Assembly: GCF_030929595.1 (NCBI RefSeq)
Contig: NZ_JAVFVR010000003.1
Span: forward strand, 62,001-126,000
Source of the DNA: Flavobacterium sp. LHD-85
GTDB lineage: Bacteria > Bacteroidota > Bacteroidia > Flavobacteriales > Flavobacteriaceae
DNA length: 64,000 nt
Direction of reading: 5' to 3'
Under the pieces are notes generated by a model, which did not search any database, had not been told where the DNA came from, and was given only the letters and a program-made list of their open reading frames with translations. Positions 7,904-16,605 of this stretch are shown here, piece after piece; the first letter of the stretch is position 1, and each line of letters starts with the position of its first letter. Made by a program: the position numbers and the translations under genes.

Positions 7904-9265
7904 TTAGCCAAATAAAATACTTGCAACATCTTCAATTTTTGCAACAAGTTCAATTTTAATTCCCGTATTCTTTAAAGCTATTTTATTGTATTTGGAAACA
8001 AAGATGGTATCGAAACCTAATTTTTCAGCCTCTTGAATACGTTGGTCTACGCGATTAACAGGACGAATTTCGCCAGAAAGCCCGACTTCGCCAGCAAAAC
8101 AGAAACCTTTTCCAACCGGAATATCTTCATTAGAAGATAAAATTGCAGCAACAACGGCCAAGTCAATTGCGGGATCGTCAACAGAAATTCCGCCTGTAAC
8201 ATTCAGGAAAACGTCTTTTGCACCTAAACGAAATCCAGCTCTTTTTTCTAAAACAGCCAAAATCATGTTTAGCCTTTTGGCGTTGTAGCCTGTTGTGCTT
8301 CGTTGCGGTGTTCCGTAAACTGCGGTGCTAACCAAAGATTGTATTTCGATCATCAGCGGGCGCATGCCTTCTAAAGTTGTGGCAATTGCTGTTCCAGATA
8401 ATTCTTCGTCTTTATGTGAAATCAGAATTTCTGAAGGATTGCTGACTTCTCTTAATCCGCTTCCGAGCATTTCATAAATGCCAAGTTCAGAAGTTGAACC
8501 AAAACGGTTTTTTAGCGAACGCAAAATTCTATAAATATGATTTCTGTCTCCCTCAAACTGAAGAACGGTATCAACCATGTGTTCTAGAATTTTAGGTCCT
8601 GCGATATTTCCGTCTTTGGTAATATGGCCAATTAAGATTACTGGAATATTACTTTCTTTGGCAAATTTGATTAATTCGGCAGTGGTTTCACGAATTTGTG
8701 AAATACTTCCGGCAGTCGATTCGATATAATCAGTATGCAAAGTCTGAATGGAGTCAATTATGACTACTTCAGGCTGAATAGTTTCGATTTGTTTAAAGAT
8801 GTTCTGCGTTTTGGTTTCAGTAAGAATATAACAGTTGTCGCTGTTTGGTGTAATTCTTTCTGCACGCATTTTTATTTGTTTCTGACTTTCCTCGCCTGAA
8901 ACATATAAGGTTTTGTATGGTAATTTTAATGATACTTGAAGTAAAAGTGTACTTTTTCCGATGCCAGGTTCGCCACCCAAAAGCGTTAAAGAACCAGGAA
9001 CAAGTCCGCCACCTAAAACACGATTCAATTCGCCATCGGTAGTGTCCATTCGGACTTCCTGGGTAGAATCAATTTCGTTAATTTTTAAAGGTTTTGGTGC
9101 TTTGCTTGTTGGAGTAGGTTCACTTTTCCAAGCCACTTTATCCTGTTTCTGAATGATTTCTTCGGCAATCGTATTCCATTCTTTGCACGCGTTGCATTGC
9201 CCTTGCCATTTGGCATATTGGGTTCCGCAGTTTTGGCAGAAAAAGGAAGTTTTAACTTTTGACAT
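7904..9265 (-). CDS. radA: DNA repair protein RadA
   Basis: The 453-residue protein has the RadA/Sms architecture: an N-terminal four-Cys zinc finger (CQNCGTQYAKWQGQCNAC), a RecA-like ATPase core with Walker A GGEPGIGKSTLL, the RadA-specific KNRFGS motif (reads LKNRFGSTSE), and a C-terminal Lon-protease-like domain (VTGGISVDDPAIDLAV, GLSGEIRPV). It promotes branch migration and processing of recombination intermediates. Length is normal. Its ATG overlaps the stop of the upstream esterase gene by one base (TAATG), so the two are translationally coupled on the minus strand. Confidence 0.96.
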   Translation of the reverse strand: MSKVKTSFFCQNCGTQYAKWQGQCNACKEWNTIAEEIIQKQDKVAWKSEPTPTSKAPKPLKINEIDSTQEVRMDTTDGELNRVLGGGLVPGSLTLLGGEPGIGKSTLLLQVSLKLPYKTLYVSGEESQKQIKMRAERITPNSDNCYILTETKTQNIFKQIETIQPEVVIIDSIQTLHTDYIESTAGSISQIRETTAELIKFAKESNIPVILIGHITKDGNIAGPKILEHMVDTVLQFEGDRNHIYRILRSLKNRFGSTSELGIYEMLGSGLREVSNPSEILISHKDEELSGTAIATTLEGMRPLMIEIQSLVSTAVYGTPQRSTTGYNAKRLNMILAVLEKRAGFRLGAKDVFLNVTGGISVDDPAIDLAVVAAILSSNEDIPVGKGFCFAGEVGLSGEIRPVNRVDQRIQEAEKLGFDTIFVSKYNKIALKNTGIKIELVAKIEDVASILFG

Positions 9266-10419
9266 TATTTACTTTTTTTAGCAAGTGTATTCATTTCGTC
9301 AATTTTCTCATACATCAAGTCTTTGTTCAAATCGCCAATTGGCTCCATTTGTGAAGCATTTTGATATTTTTTTGAAGCGTGTTTAGGATCGCCCATTTTT
9401 TCGTACATCAAACCTAATTCATATTCTCCCAACATAGCTTTTGGATAATTTACATTTCCAATTTCGGCCATTTTTCCCAATTCATCGTAAGCGTTTCTTT
9501 TTAAAATAAGATTTTCCATTACTTTAAAATCGCTCATCCTAACTGGAATTTGAACTCCTAAAACCTCAGACATTGCTGCGTATTTTTTTTCTAAATATTC
9601 TGCATAACCTGTTTGAAGAACCGCAATTTTGTCGTTGTATTCGGCCGAATTTATAGGACGGTAAACTTCAAAAATCTGGTACAATGCACTTGGTATAGAA
9701 TGCAAAACTTCTGTGTAATGTGTTGCACCTTTAAAAACATCATATTTATAATTCACTAACGGATTATTGGCAATTTTAATATTGCTGTTTAATTTTTCAA
9801 TAGGCTCTTTAATTTTTTTGATATCACCTTCTCCAGCAGAAAGGTAATAGAAAATAGGGCTTTTTATTTTAGCAAATTTCTCTGCAATGCGCACTTCCAT
9901 TTTTGGAGCAAGCTCCGGGCTTAAACAGATGTAGGCATTAAAAAGCGGAATCTCTTTATATAAATAGAAATTAGCAAAACTCGCTGTTACATCGTGACCT
10001 GCAATAAGTCTGAAAGGCGAGGTGCGATATTTTTTTTCAATATATGGAATTAATTCTGCTCCGATAAATTCGAAAAACTTTGCGCCTTTTTCAAAAGGAA
10101 GGCCTTCGTTTTGATCTATTGTTGTGTCATCATAGCGTTCTTCGTCTTTGTTTTGATGAATTCCGATGATAATCATTTCTGGAATGTCATCCCAATAAGT
10201 AGCATAACTTACGGCTCCAGAAAAAGGATCAAATAAGTAATCTCCATCCAATAAATAAAGAACAGGGTATTTTTTGTCTTTGTTTGCTTCATAAGAAGCA
10301 GGAAGTCCGATCGTAATTCTGCGTTCTTCTCCCAGTTTTTCTGATTTAATATTATCGAACGTTTTTTGGGCAAACGTCGAGAACGAAATCAAAAGTGTCA
10401 GTAGGTAAACTTTTTTCAT
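9265..10419 (-). CDS. Secreted alpha/beta-hydrolase, esterase-D/putative esterase family, with C-terminal TPR-like tail
   Basis: A protein of about 384 residues with a signal peptide ending in FAQ, so exported. The first 250 residues match the 'putative esterase' (Fes/EstD-like) alpha/beta-hydrolase family: PVLYLLDGDYLFDP, MIIIGIHQNKDEERYDD, and FRLIAGHDVTASFA at the nucleophile elbow. The elbow there reads AGHDVT rather than G-x-S-x-G, so the usual Ser nucleophile is replaced by Asp, which may mean lost or altered catalysis. The C-terminal 80 residues (KMAEIGNVNYPKAMLGEYEL and on) look like one or two TPR helices. I start at the ATG at 10419 (MKKVYLL) because the longer start at 10431 adds four residues before a normal signal peptide. 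It is coupled to radA. Confidence 0.75.
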   Translation of the reverse strand: MKKVYLLTLLISFSTFAQKTFDNIKSEKLGEERRITIGLPASYEANKDKKYPVLYLLDGDYLFDPFSGAVSYATYWDDIPEMIIIGIHQNKDEERYDDTTIDQNEGLPFEKGAKFFEFIGAELIPYIEKKYRTSPFRLIAGHDVTASFANFYLYKEIPLFNAYICLSPELAPKMEVRIAEKFAKIKSPIFYYLSAGEGDIKKIKEPIEKLNSNIKIANNPLVNYKYDVFKGATHYTEVLHSIPSALYQIFEVYRPINSAEYNDKIAVLQTGYAEYLEKKYAAMSEVLGVQIPVRMSDFKVMENLILKRNAYDELGKMAEIGNVNYPKAMLGEYELGLMYEKMGDPKHASKKYQNASQMEPIGDLNKDLMYEKIDEMNTLAKKSK

Positions 10420-10623
10420 GATTTGTGGCATTTCAGTAAATTAAAAATGTATCGAAAATAGTGTAGCAATATACTATTTTATTTGCTTCTTTGTTAATTG
10501 GAGTAAAGATTGAAGCACAATGTTTTAGCGTCAGAATCTTTTTGGATTGAGACAAAAGAAGAATTCTTTGTTCAAAAATAGCTTTTGACAAAGAAAGTAA
10601 ATTCTTAAAAAAGAAAGAATTGA

Positions 10624-10974
10624 TTAGGTTAGCGAATTATCATTTTCGTTAGGGAAAATAATCCAAGGTTTGAAAGTTTTCGCTTCTTCAAAATCCAAGG
10701 TTGCATAAGAAATGATGATGATGATGTCATCTTTTTGAACTTTTCTCGCAGCTGGACCATTCAGAGTAATTTCTCCTGAATTTTTTTCGCCTTTAATAGC
10801 GTAAGTTTCAAAACGTTCGCCATTATTAATATTAACAATAGATACTTTTTCGCCTTCAATAATATTTGAAGCTTCTAGTAAAGTTTCATCAATAGTAATG
10901 CTGCCAATATAATTTAAATCGGCACCCGTTACTTTAACACGATGAATTTTTGATTTTATAACTTGAATTTGCAT
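10624..10974 (-). CDS. panD: Aspartate 1-decarboxylase (pyruvoyl enzyme)
   Basis: This 116-residue protein is PanD, which makes beta-alanine from aspartate for pantothenate and CoA synthesis. The self-cleavage site YIGSITID is present with Gly24-Ser25; Ser25 becomes the pyruvoyl group. Lys9 and the NGPAAR segment, which contains the substrate-binding Ala/Arg region, are conserved. Its length is normal. It lies 14 bases downstream of panC on the same strand, so the two form a pantothenate operon. Confidence 0.96.
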   Translation of the reverse strand: MQIQVIKSKIHRVKVTGADLNYIGSITIDETLLEASNIIEGEKVSIVNINNGERFETYAIKGEKNSGEITLNGPAARKVQKDDIIIIISYATLDFEEAKTFKPWIIFPNENDNSLT

Positions 10975-10988
10975 GATGCAAAGTTAGA

Positions 10989-11837
10989 TTAATTTAATGA
11001 AATGGTGTCAATCAGTCTTATAGAATTAACAAATACCGCTATAAATGCTCGATATTTTTTGTCATTCTCTTTCTTATCGATAGATAAAAGTGTAGATTCG
11101 TCAGCAATAACAAAATACTCAAGTTCGAACTCTTTGTTGTCTTTGAAAGAATTTTCTACAAATTCGATTGTTTCTTGCGGGCTATGATTTTGAAAAATCT
11201 CTTTTGCCTCAGTTAAAGTTTTGTAAATGATCGAAGCATCTTTTCTTTCCTCTGCTGTCAAACGTTCATTACGTGAACTCATTGCAAGCTGGTTTTCTTC
11301 CCTAAAAATTGGACATCCAACAATGTTTACTGGCAATTCTGTTTTTTCAACTAATTTTTTGACAATTTGAAGCTGCTGAAAATCTTTTTCTCCAAAGTAA
11401 GCATTGGTTGGAGTTACGATTTCGAATAGTCTTTTGACAATTGTTCCAACGCCATTAAAATGCCCAGGTCTGAATTTTCCTTCCATCTGGTTTTCTAATC
11501 CATCAAAATCAAAAGGCTGCGAAACAGTATTTCCTTCATAAATATCTTCAACTGAAGGTGCGTATAAAATAATTTTATCACTTAATGTACGCATTTTCTT
11601 AACATCTTCTTCTAGTGTCCTAGGATATTTTGCTAAATCTTCTGGGTTGTTAAATTGTGTTGGATTGACAAAAATGCTCACTACTGTGTCGTCGTTTTCT
11701 TTAAGCGAACGTTGCATTAAAGCCAAATGTCCTTGGTGTAAAGCGCCCATTGTTGGTACAAATCCGATAGTTGAATTTGCGGTTTTGATAGTTTTAAGAT
11801 AGGCTATCAACGCTGCTTTACTGTAGAAAATATGCAT
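10989..11837 (-). CDS. panC: Pantothenate synthetase
   Basis: Pantoate-beta-alanine ligase of 282 residues. The nucleotidyltransferase HxGH motif is at His34-Gln-Gly-His37 in PTMGALHQGH; other family blocks are VSIFVNPTQFN, ARPGHF-like KFRPGHFNGV, YFGEKDFQQL and the SMSSRN-like AMSSRNERL. I start at the ATG at 11837 (MHIFYSK), the usual PanC start. An in-frame ATG at 11867 overlaps a TATGTTTG promoter element on the minus strand, so it is unlikely to be used. It is co-transcribed with panD and divergent from the glycogen-synthase-like gene. Confidence 0.95.
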   Translation of the reverse strand: MHIFYSKAALIAYLKTIKTANSTIGFVPTMGALHQGHLALMQRSLKENDDTVVSIFVNPTQFNNPEDLAKYPRTLEEDVKKMRTLSDKIILYAPSVEDIYEGNTVSQPFDFDGLENQMEGKFRPGHFNGVGTIVKRLFEIVTPTNAYFGEKDFQQLQIVKKLVEKTELPVNIVGCPIFREENQLAMSSRNERLTAEERKDASIIYKTLTEAKEIFQNHSPQETIEFVENSFKDNKEFELEYFVIADESTLLSIDKKENDKKYRAFIAVFVNSIRLIDTISLN

Positions 11838-11860
11838 TGAGGTATTATTAAAATTTAGTG

Positions 11861-11868
11861 CAAACATA
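11861..11868 (-). promoter_or_regulatory. Candidate -7 element for panC-panD
   Basis: On the minus strand TATGTTTG fits TAnnTTTG and lies 24 bases before the ATG at 11837. It overlaps the alternative upstream ATG, which supports the shorter start. Confidence 0.5.
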
Positions 11869-11899
11869 ATATATTAGTTATAAACTGCATAAATTTTTG

Positions 11900-11907
11900 T
11901 AATTTTG
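11900..11907 (+). promoter_or_regulatory. Candidate -7 element for the glycogen-synthase-like gene
   Basis: TAATTTTG fits TAnnTTTG and ends 37 bases before the ATG at 11945. Together with the panC element it gives a compact divergent promoter region. Confidence 0.5.
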
Positions 11908-11944
11908 CGACGTTTTTATTACCAAAATTAAGTAAAATACTATT

Positions 11945-12751
11945 ATGAAAGATAAGAGGATATTATACGTATCATCTGAAGTCGTGCCTTATTTGGCTGA
12001 AAATGAGGTTTCTTTAATGTCTTATGACGTACCGAAAATGATTAATGATCAAGGCGGTCAGATAAGAATTTTCATGCCAAGATATGGGAATATCAATGAG
12101 AGAAGACACCAATTGCATGAAGTGATTAGACTTTCAGGGATGAATTTGGTAGTGAATGACTTAGACATGCCGTTGATTATTAAAGTAGCATCGATTCCGA
12201 AAGAAAGAATCCAGGTTTATTTTATCGATAATGATGAATATTTTAAACGTAAAGCCACTTTTACAGATGAAGAAGGTGCTTTATATCCTGATAATGACGA
12301 GAGGGCCATTTTCTTTGCAAAAGGTGTTGTAGAGACTGTAAAAAAATTAAACTGGGTTCCAGATATTATACATGTTCATGGCTGGCTTGCATCAATGCTT
12401 CCGATTTATATGAAGCATTATTATAAACATGAAGCATTGTTCTCTGAGACTAAAATCATCACTTCTGTTTACGGACAGTCATTTGATGAAAATCTAGATC
12501 TAGAAATGATCAATAAAGTTAAATTTGATGGCGTTCCTCACGATGCGGTATCAGATTTGGAAACTCCAAATTACGAGAATGTTTTAAAAGCTAGCATTTT
12601 ACATTCAGATGGTGTAATTATTGCGTCAGAAAATGTTTCTCCAAGTTTAACAAAATTTATAGAATCTTCAGGAAAACCTTTTTTACCTTTCGCCACGAAA
12701 GATGCGTTTGCTGATGCTTATACAAATTTCTACAGAACATTTGGACTTTAA
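11945..12751 (+). CDS. Glycogen/starch-synthase-like protein, N-terminal half only
   Basis: The 268-residue product matches the N-terminal Rossmann domain of GT5 glycogen synthase: YVSSEVVPYLAE at the start, IRIFMPRYGNINER, VYFIDNDEYF, DNDERAIFFAKGVVE, and IIHVHGWLASMLPIYMKH. It has no C-terminal nucleotide-binding domain (full GlgA is about 480 residues). The ADP-glucose-binding KxGGL motif, expected just after VVPY, is missing; the residues there are LAENEVSLMSYDVPK. It therefore probably does not make glycogen. The stop codon is clean, and the next gene begins 21 bases downstream, so this is not a local frameshift. The order panC / this gene / DUF4270 / glmS suggests a cell-envelope or housekeeping context. 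Confidence 0.8.
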   Translation: MKDKRILYVSSEVVPYLAENEVSLMSYDVPKMINDQGGQIRIFMPRYGNINERRHQLHEVIRLSGMNLVVNDLDMPLIIKVASIPKERIQVYFIDNDEYFKRKATFTDEEGALYPDNDERAIFFAKGVVETVKKLNWVPDIIHVHGWLASMLPIYMKHYYKHEALFSETKIITSVYGQSFDENLDLEMINKVKFDGVPHDAVSDLETPNYENVLKASILHSDGVIIASENVSPSLTKFIESSGKPFLPFATKDAFADAYTNFYRTFGL

Positions 12752-12772
12752 ATTTTAATTTTATTATTAGAC

Positions 12773-14434
12773 ATGTATAAAACTTCTTTTTTTAAGAAAT
12801 CTCTATTAGCTGTTATTGCTGTTTTTTTATATTCTTGCGACAAAGATTTTAATGCGATTGGTGAAGGTTTGGTTGGTGATGATCACTTTGGACTTGAATC
12901 TGAAAAATATGATGTTTTAGCTTTTAATCAAGAAGTTACTCCAGTTCAGTCAAATAATATGTCGCCAAATGCTCTTGGTATTTTTGATAACCCTCTTTTT
13001 GGCACAACAACTGCAAATTTTACTACTCAAGTAGGGCTTGCTTCTTATTCTCTAACAGTTGGGGAAGCTCCAGTTATTGATAGTGTTAGAGTACAGATTC
13101 CTTATTATAGTCATGTTATCTCTACTGATGATAAAGGGAATAGTAAGTATGAATTAGATTCTATTTACGGAGATAAAAATGGAAAAATTAAACTAAGTGT
13201 TTATGAATCTGGTATCCAGATGAGAAATAGTTATTTTAGTGGTGGTAGCCAATTGCCACAGTTTTATTATACAGATCAAAACGCCGATTTTTTTAATGAA
13301 AAAAAAGGGGAGAGATTAAATAATAGTACTAATAAGCTTGAAAATGATGAATTCTTTTTCAGTGCAGCAGAGTACAAAGATAGTATTACAACAGATGGCA
13401 AAAAAACGCTTAATCGAGTAAAGCCAGAAATGCGTTTGCATTTAGACACGAAGTTTTTTCAAGATAAAATACTAAAAGCCGATGCTTCGAAACTTGGAGC
13501 CGAGGATATTTTTCAAGAATATTTTAGAGGTTTGTATTTTAATGTTGAAAAGTCTGGGTCTAGTCCGAGTAATATGGCATTAATGAATTTTAGCGAAGGT
13601 AAAATTACAATTTATTACAAAGCCAAGACGGAGTCTACGACGGATCCTGACACTACTATGGAGAGTAAAACAATTGTTATGAATTTGAAGGGTGCGAGTG
13701 CGACTACATCAAATACGGCTAATTTTCTCCAAGATACTCGAAATCCAGATTACACAAGTGCTATAACTACAAATGTGAATAAAACAGAAGGAGATGAAAG
13801 GCTTTACTTGAAAGGAGGTCAAGGATCTTTGGCGATTTTAAGACTGTTTAATCAGACGGATGTTTTAAGTTATAATTCAGCTGGTGAACCAGTAACTGGA
13901 GCAAATGGGGTTCCTGACCAATTAGATGAAATTAGAAGTAATGTTGTTCATAAGAACTGGAAGGTTAACGAAGCTAATTTAGTATTTTATATTGACGCTG
14001 ATAAAATGACTGGTGCAGAAGAGCCAAATAGAGTGTATTTGTATGATTTGACAAATAATGCTGTTCTAGTAGATTATTCCGCAGATGCTGCATCGGCTTT
14101 TGGAGGGGTAATTACTTTGGGTTCTGATAAAAGAGGAAAAAGTTATAAAATGAGAATCACAAGCCATATTCGTAACTTGATAAAAGATGCAACGGCTAAA
14201 AATGTTGATTTAGGACTGGTTGTTTCCCAAAGTGTAACTACAATTTCGCTTAATGCGCTGAAGGAAAAAATTCAAATAAATAAGGAAAATCCAGATCAGG
14301 CTGCAAAATATTTTTCTGCAGTGCCTAGAACATCAGTAATGAATCCTTTGGGTACGATCTTGTTTGGAGGAAAAGCTTCTGTTCCAGATGACAAAAGATT
14401 AAAACTTGAAGTTTACTACACGAAACCAAATTAA
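12773..14434 (+). CDS. DUF4270-family lipoprotein
   Basis: A 553-residue predicted outer-membrane lipoprotein: the signal peptide ends FLYSC (Cys22) and is followed by DKDFNAIGEGLVGDDHF, the typical opening of DUF4270 proteins. The remainder is mostly beta-strand pattern with an internal NEANLVFYIDADKM segment and a C-terminal LEVYYTKPN strand. The molecular role is not known to me. It sits 21 bases after the glycogen-synthase-like gene and only 9 bases before glmS, so the three are probably co-transcribed. Confidence 0.85.
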   Translation: MYKTSFFKKSLLAVIAVFLYSCDKDFNAIGEGLVGDDHFGLESEKYDVLAFNQEVTPVQSNNMSPNALGIFDNPLFGTTTANFTTQVGLASYSLTVGEAPVIDSVRVQIPYYSHVISTDDKGNSKYELDSIYGDKNGKIKLSVYESGIQMRNSYFSGGSQLPQFYYTDQNADFFNEKKGERLNNSTNKLENDEFFFSAAEYKDSITTDGKKTLNRVKPEMRLHLDTKFFQDKILKADASKLGAEDIFQEYFRGLYFNVEKSGSSPSNMALMNFSEGKITIYYKAKTESTTDPDTTMESKTIVMNLKGASATTSNTANFLQDTRNPDYTSAITTNVNKTEGDERLYLKGGQGSLAILRLFNQTDVLSYNSAGEPVTGANGVPDQLDEIRSNVVHKNWKVNEANLVFYIDADKMTGAEEPNRVYLYDLTNNAVLVDYSADAASAFGGVITLGSDKRGKSYKMRITSHIRNLIKDATAKNVDLGLVVSQSVTTISLNALKEKIQINKENPDQAAKYFSAVPRTSVMNPLGTILFGGKASVPDDKRLKLEVYYTKPN

Positions 14435-14443
14435 TAAATATAT

Positions 14444-16294
14444 ATGTGTGGAATTGTTGGATATATCGGTCACCGAGAGGCTTATCCTATTGTAATAAAA
14501 GGATTAAAGCGTCTTGAGTACAGAGGATATGATAGTGCCGGCGTTATGTTGTATGACGAAGAGGCAGGCATTAAAGTTTGCAAAACAAAAGGTAAAGTTT
14601 CCGATCTTGAGACTAAAGCCAGTGAAGGTTTTACAATAAACGGAAATATTGGAATTGGACACACGCGTTGGGCAACTCACGGTGTTCCAAATGACGTGAA
14701 TTCACACCCTCATCTTTCTAATTCTGGAGATTTGGCTATTATCCATAACGGAATTATCGAGAATTATGCGCCTTTGAAAGAGGAGCTTATCAAAAGAGGT
14801 TATACTTTTAAATCGGATACAGATACTGAGGTTTTAGTTAATTTAATAGAAGAAGTTCAAAAGAAAGAAAATATTAAATTAGGTAAAGCAGTTCAGATAG
14901 CATTAAACCAAGTTGTTGGTGCGTATGCAATTGCTGTTTTTGATAAAAAGAATCCAAATGAACTTGTAGCGGCGAGATTAGGAAGTCCGTTGGCGATTGG
15001 AGTTGGAGAAGGAGAATATTTTGTTGCTTCTGATGCTTCACCGTTTATTGAATATACTTCTAATGCAGTTTATTTGGAAGATGGTGAAATGGCTAATATC
15101 AGATTGCATAAGCCTATTAAAATTAGAAAAATTCAGGATGACTCTTTAGTAGATCCTTATATTCAAGAACTTCAAATGAATTTGGAGCAGATTGAAAAAG
15201 GAGGGTATGATCATTTCATGCTTAAAGAAATCTATGAGCAACCAAGTGTAATTAAAGATACTTACAGAGGAAGACTTCATGCAAATGAAGGAATTGTTCA
15301 GATGGCTGGTGTTGAAGATAACTTGGAGAAATTCTTAAACGCAAAACGTATTCTTATCGTAGCGTGCGGAACTTCTTGGCACGCAGGTTTAGTAGCAGAG
15401 TATATCTTTGAGGAATTTACCCGTATTCCTGTTGAAGTAGAGTATGCTTCTGAATTTAGATACAGAAATCCAATTATCAATAAAGATGACGTAGTTATCG
15501 CTATTTCGCAATCTGGTGAAACTGCAGATACTATGGCGGCTATTAAATTGGCTAAAGAAAACGGAGCATTTGTATTTGGAGTTTGTAACGTTGTGGGGTC
15601 TTCTATTTCTAGAGAGAGCCATGCAGGTGCTTATACACATGCAGGACCAGAAATTGGAGTAGCTTCTACAAAAGCATTTACTACTCAGATTACAGTATTA
15701 ACGATGATTGCTTTACGTTTAGGAAAAGCAAAAGGAACATTGTCAAATACAGATTTCCATACTTACCTTCAAGAATTGGAAATTATTCCTGAGAAAGTTG
15801 CTGAAGCATTAGAAACTAATGATAAAGCAAAAGAAATTGCTGCTGCATTTAAAGATTCGCCAAACTGTCTTTATTTAGGTAGAGGATATAATTTCCCGGT
15901 TGCTTTAGAAGGTGCGTTGAAATTAAAAGAGATTTCATATATCCACGCTGAAGGATATCCTGCAGCAGAGATGAAACATGGTCCGATTGCGTTAATTGAC
16001 GAACTTATGCCAGTTATTGTGATTGCTCCAAAGCAAGGGCATTACGATAAAATTGTAAGTAATATTCAAGAAATTAAATCAAGAAGTGGTAAAATTATCG
16101 CTGTAGTTACAAAAGGTGATACTCAAGTTCGGGAATTGGCAGATTATGTAATCGAAATTCCAGAAACTTCAGATGCATTATCGCCATTAGTTACAACAAT
16201 TCCGTTGCAACTGCTTTCTTATTACATTGCCGTAATGAGAGGCTGTAATGTTGACCAACCTCGTAACTTAGCGAAGTCGGTTACAGTAGAATAG
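14444..16294 (+). CDS. glmS: Glutamine-fructose-6-phosphate aminotransferase (isomerizing)
   Basis: GlmS makes glucosamine 6-phosphate for peptidoglycan and LPS precursors. The protein is 616 residues, normal length. The N-terminal glutaminase domain has the catalytic Cys2 (MCGIVGYIG), GHTRWATHG and the HNGIIEN motif. Two SIS sugar-isomerase domains follow (ACGTSWHAGL, SQSGETADT, GRGYNFPVALEGALKLKEIS), and the C-terminus ends DQPRNLAKSVTVE as in the family. It is the last gene of the unit beginning at 11945 and is closed by a strong hairpin. Confidence 0.98.
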   Translation: MCGIVGYIGHREAYPIVIKGLKRLEYRGYDSAGVMLYDEEAGIKVCKTKGKVSDLETKASEGFTINGNIGIGHTRWATHGVPNDVNSHPHLSNSGDLAIIHNGIIENYAPLKEELIKRGYTFKSDTDTEVLVNLIEEVQKKENIKLGKAVQIALNQVVGAYAIAVFDKKNPNELVAARLGSPLAIGVGEGEYFVASDASPFIEYTSNAVYLEDGEMANIRLHKPIKIRKIQDDSLVDPYIQELQMNLEQIEKGGYDHFMLKEIYEQPSVIKDTYRGRLHANEGIVQMAGVEDNLEKFLNAKRILIVACGTSWHAGLVAEYIFEEFTRIPVEVEYASEFRYRNPIINKDDVVIAISQSGETADTMAAIKLAKENGAFVFGVCNVVGSSISRESHAGAYTHAGPEIGVASTKAFTTQITVLTMIALRLGKAKGTLSNTDFHTYLQELEIIPEKVAEALETNDKAKEIAAAFKDSPNCLYLGRGYNFPVALEGALKLKEISYIHAEGYPAAEMKHGPIALIDELMPVIVIAPKQGHYDKIVSNIQEIKSRSGKIIAVVTKGDTQVRELADYVIEIPETSDALSPLVTTIPLQLLSYYIAVMRGCNVDQPRNLAKSVTVE

Positions 16295-16605
16295 ATTCTA
16301 TTTTAAAAATATAAAATATGTTAAAAAAGCGAGATTTAAGTCTCGCTTTTTTTTATTGTCAAAAATTTTTTTGAGCATATGTATTTTTATGAATTTTTCA
16401 GTTTTTTGAGAAAAATTTATATGTATGCATAGTAAACTGATTTTTCTTTAGGTTTTATTTGTTTTTATTTTAATAAATTGAATTAGTAAATAGTTAAAAT
16501 ATTGTGTAAAATGGTGATAAATATTAATTTTATTTAACGTTTTTTTATGCATATTAAAATATTTGTGTATTTTGGCTATATATACTAACAAAAAACTAAC
16601 CCAAA
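16295..16605. other. Intergenic region between glmS and the TonB receptor gene
   Basis: A 311-base gap. It holds the glmS terminator (16323-16352) and then about 230 bases of very AT-rich sequence. GTATTTTGG at 16567-16575 is one base short of a TAnnTTTG promoter. I see no open frame or RNA. Confidence 0.5.
16323..16352 (+). terminator. glmS terminator
   Basis: Arms 16323-16334 and 16341-16352 (AAAAAAGCGAGA and complement), 6-base loop, followed by a T-tract. Confidence 0.85.
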
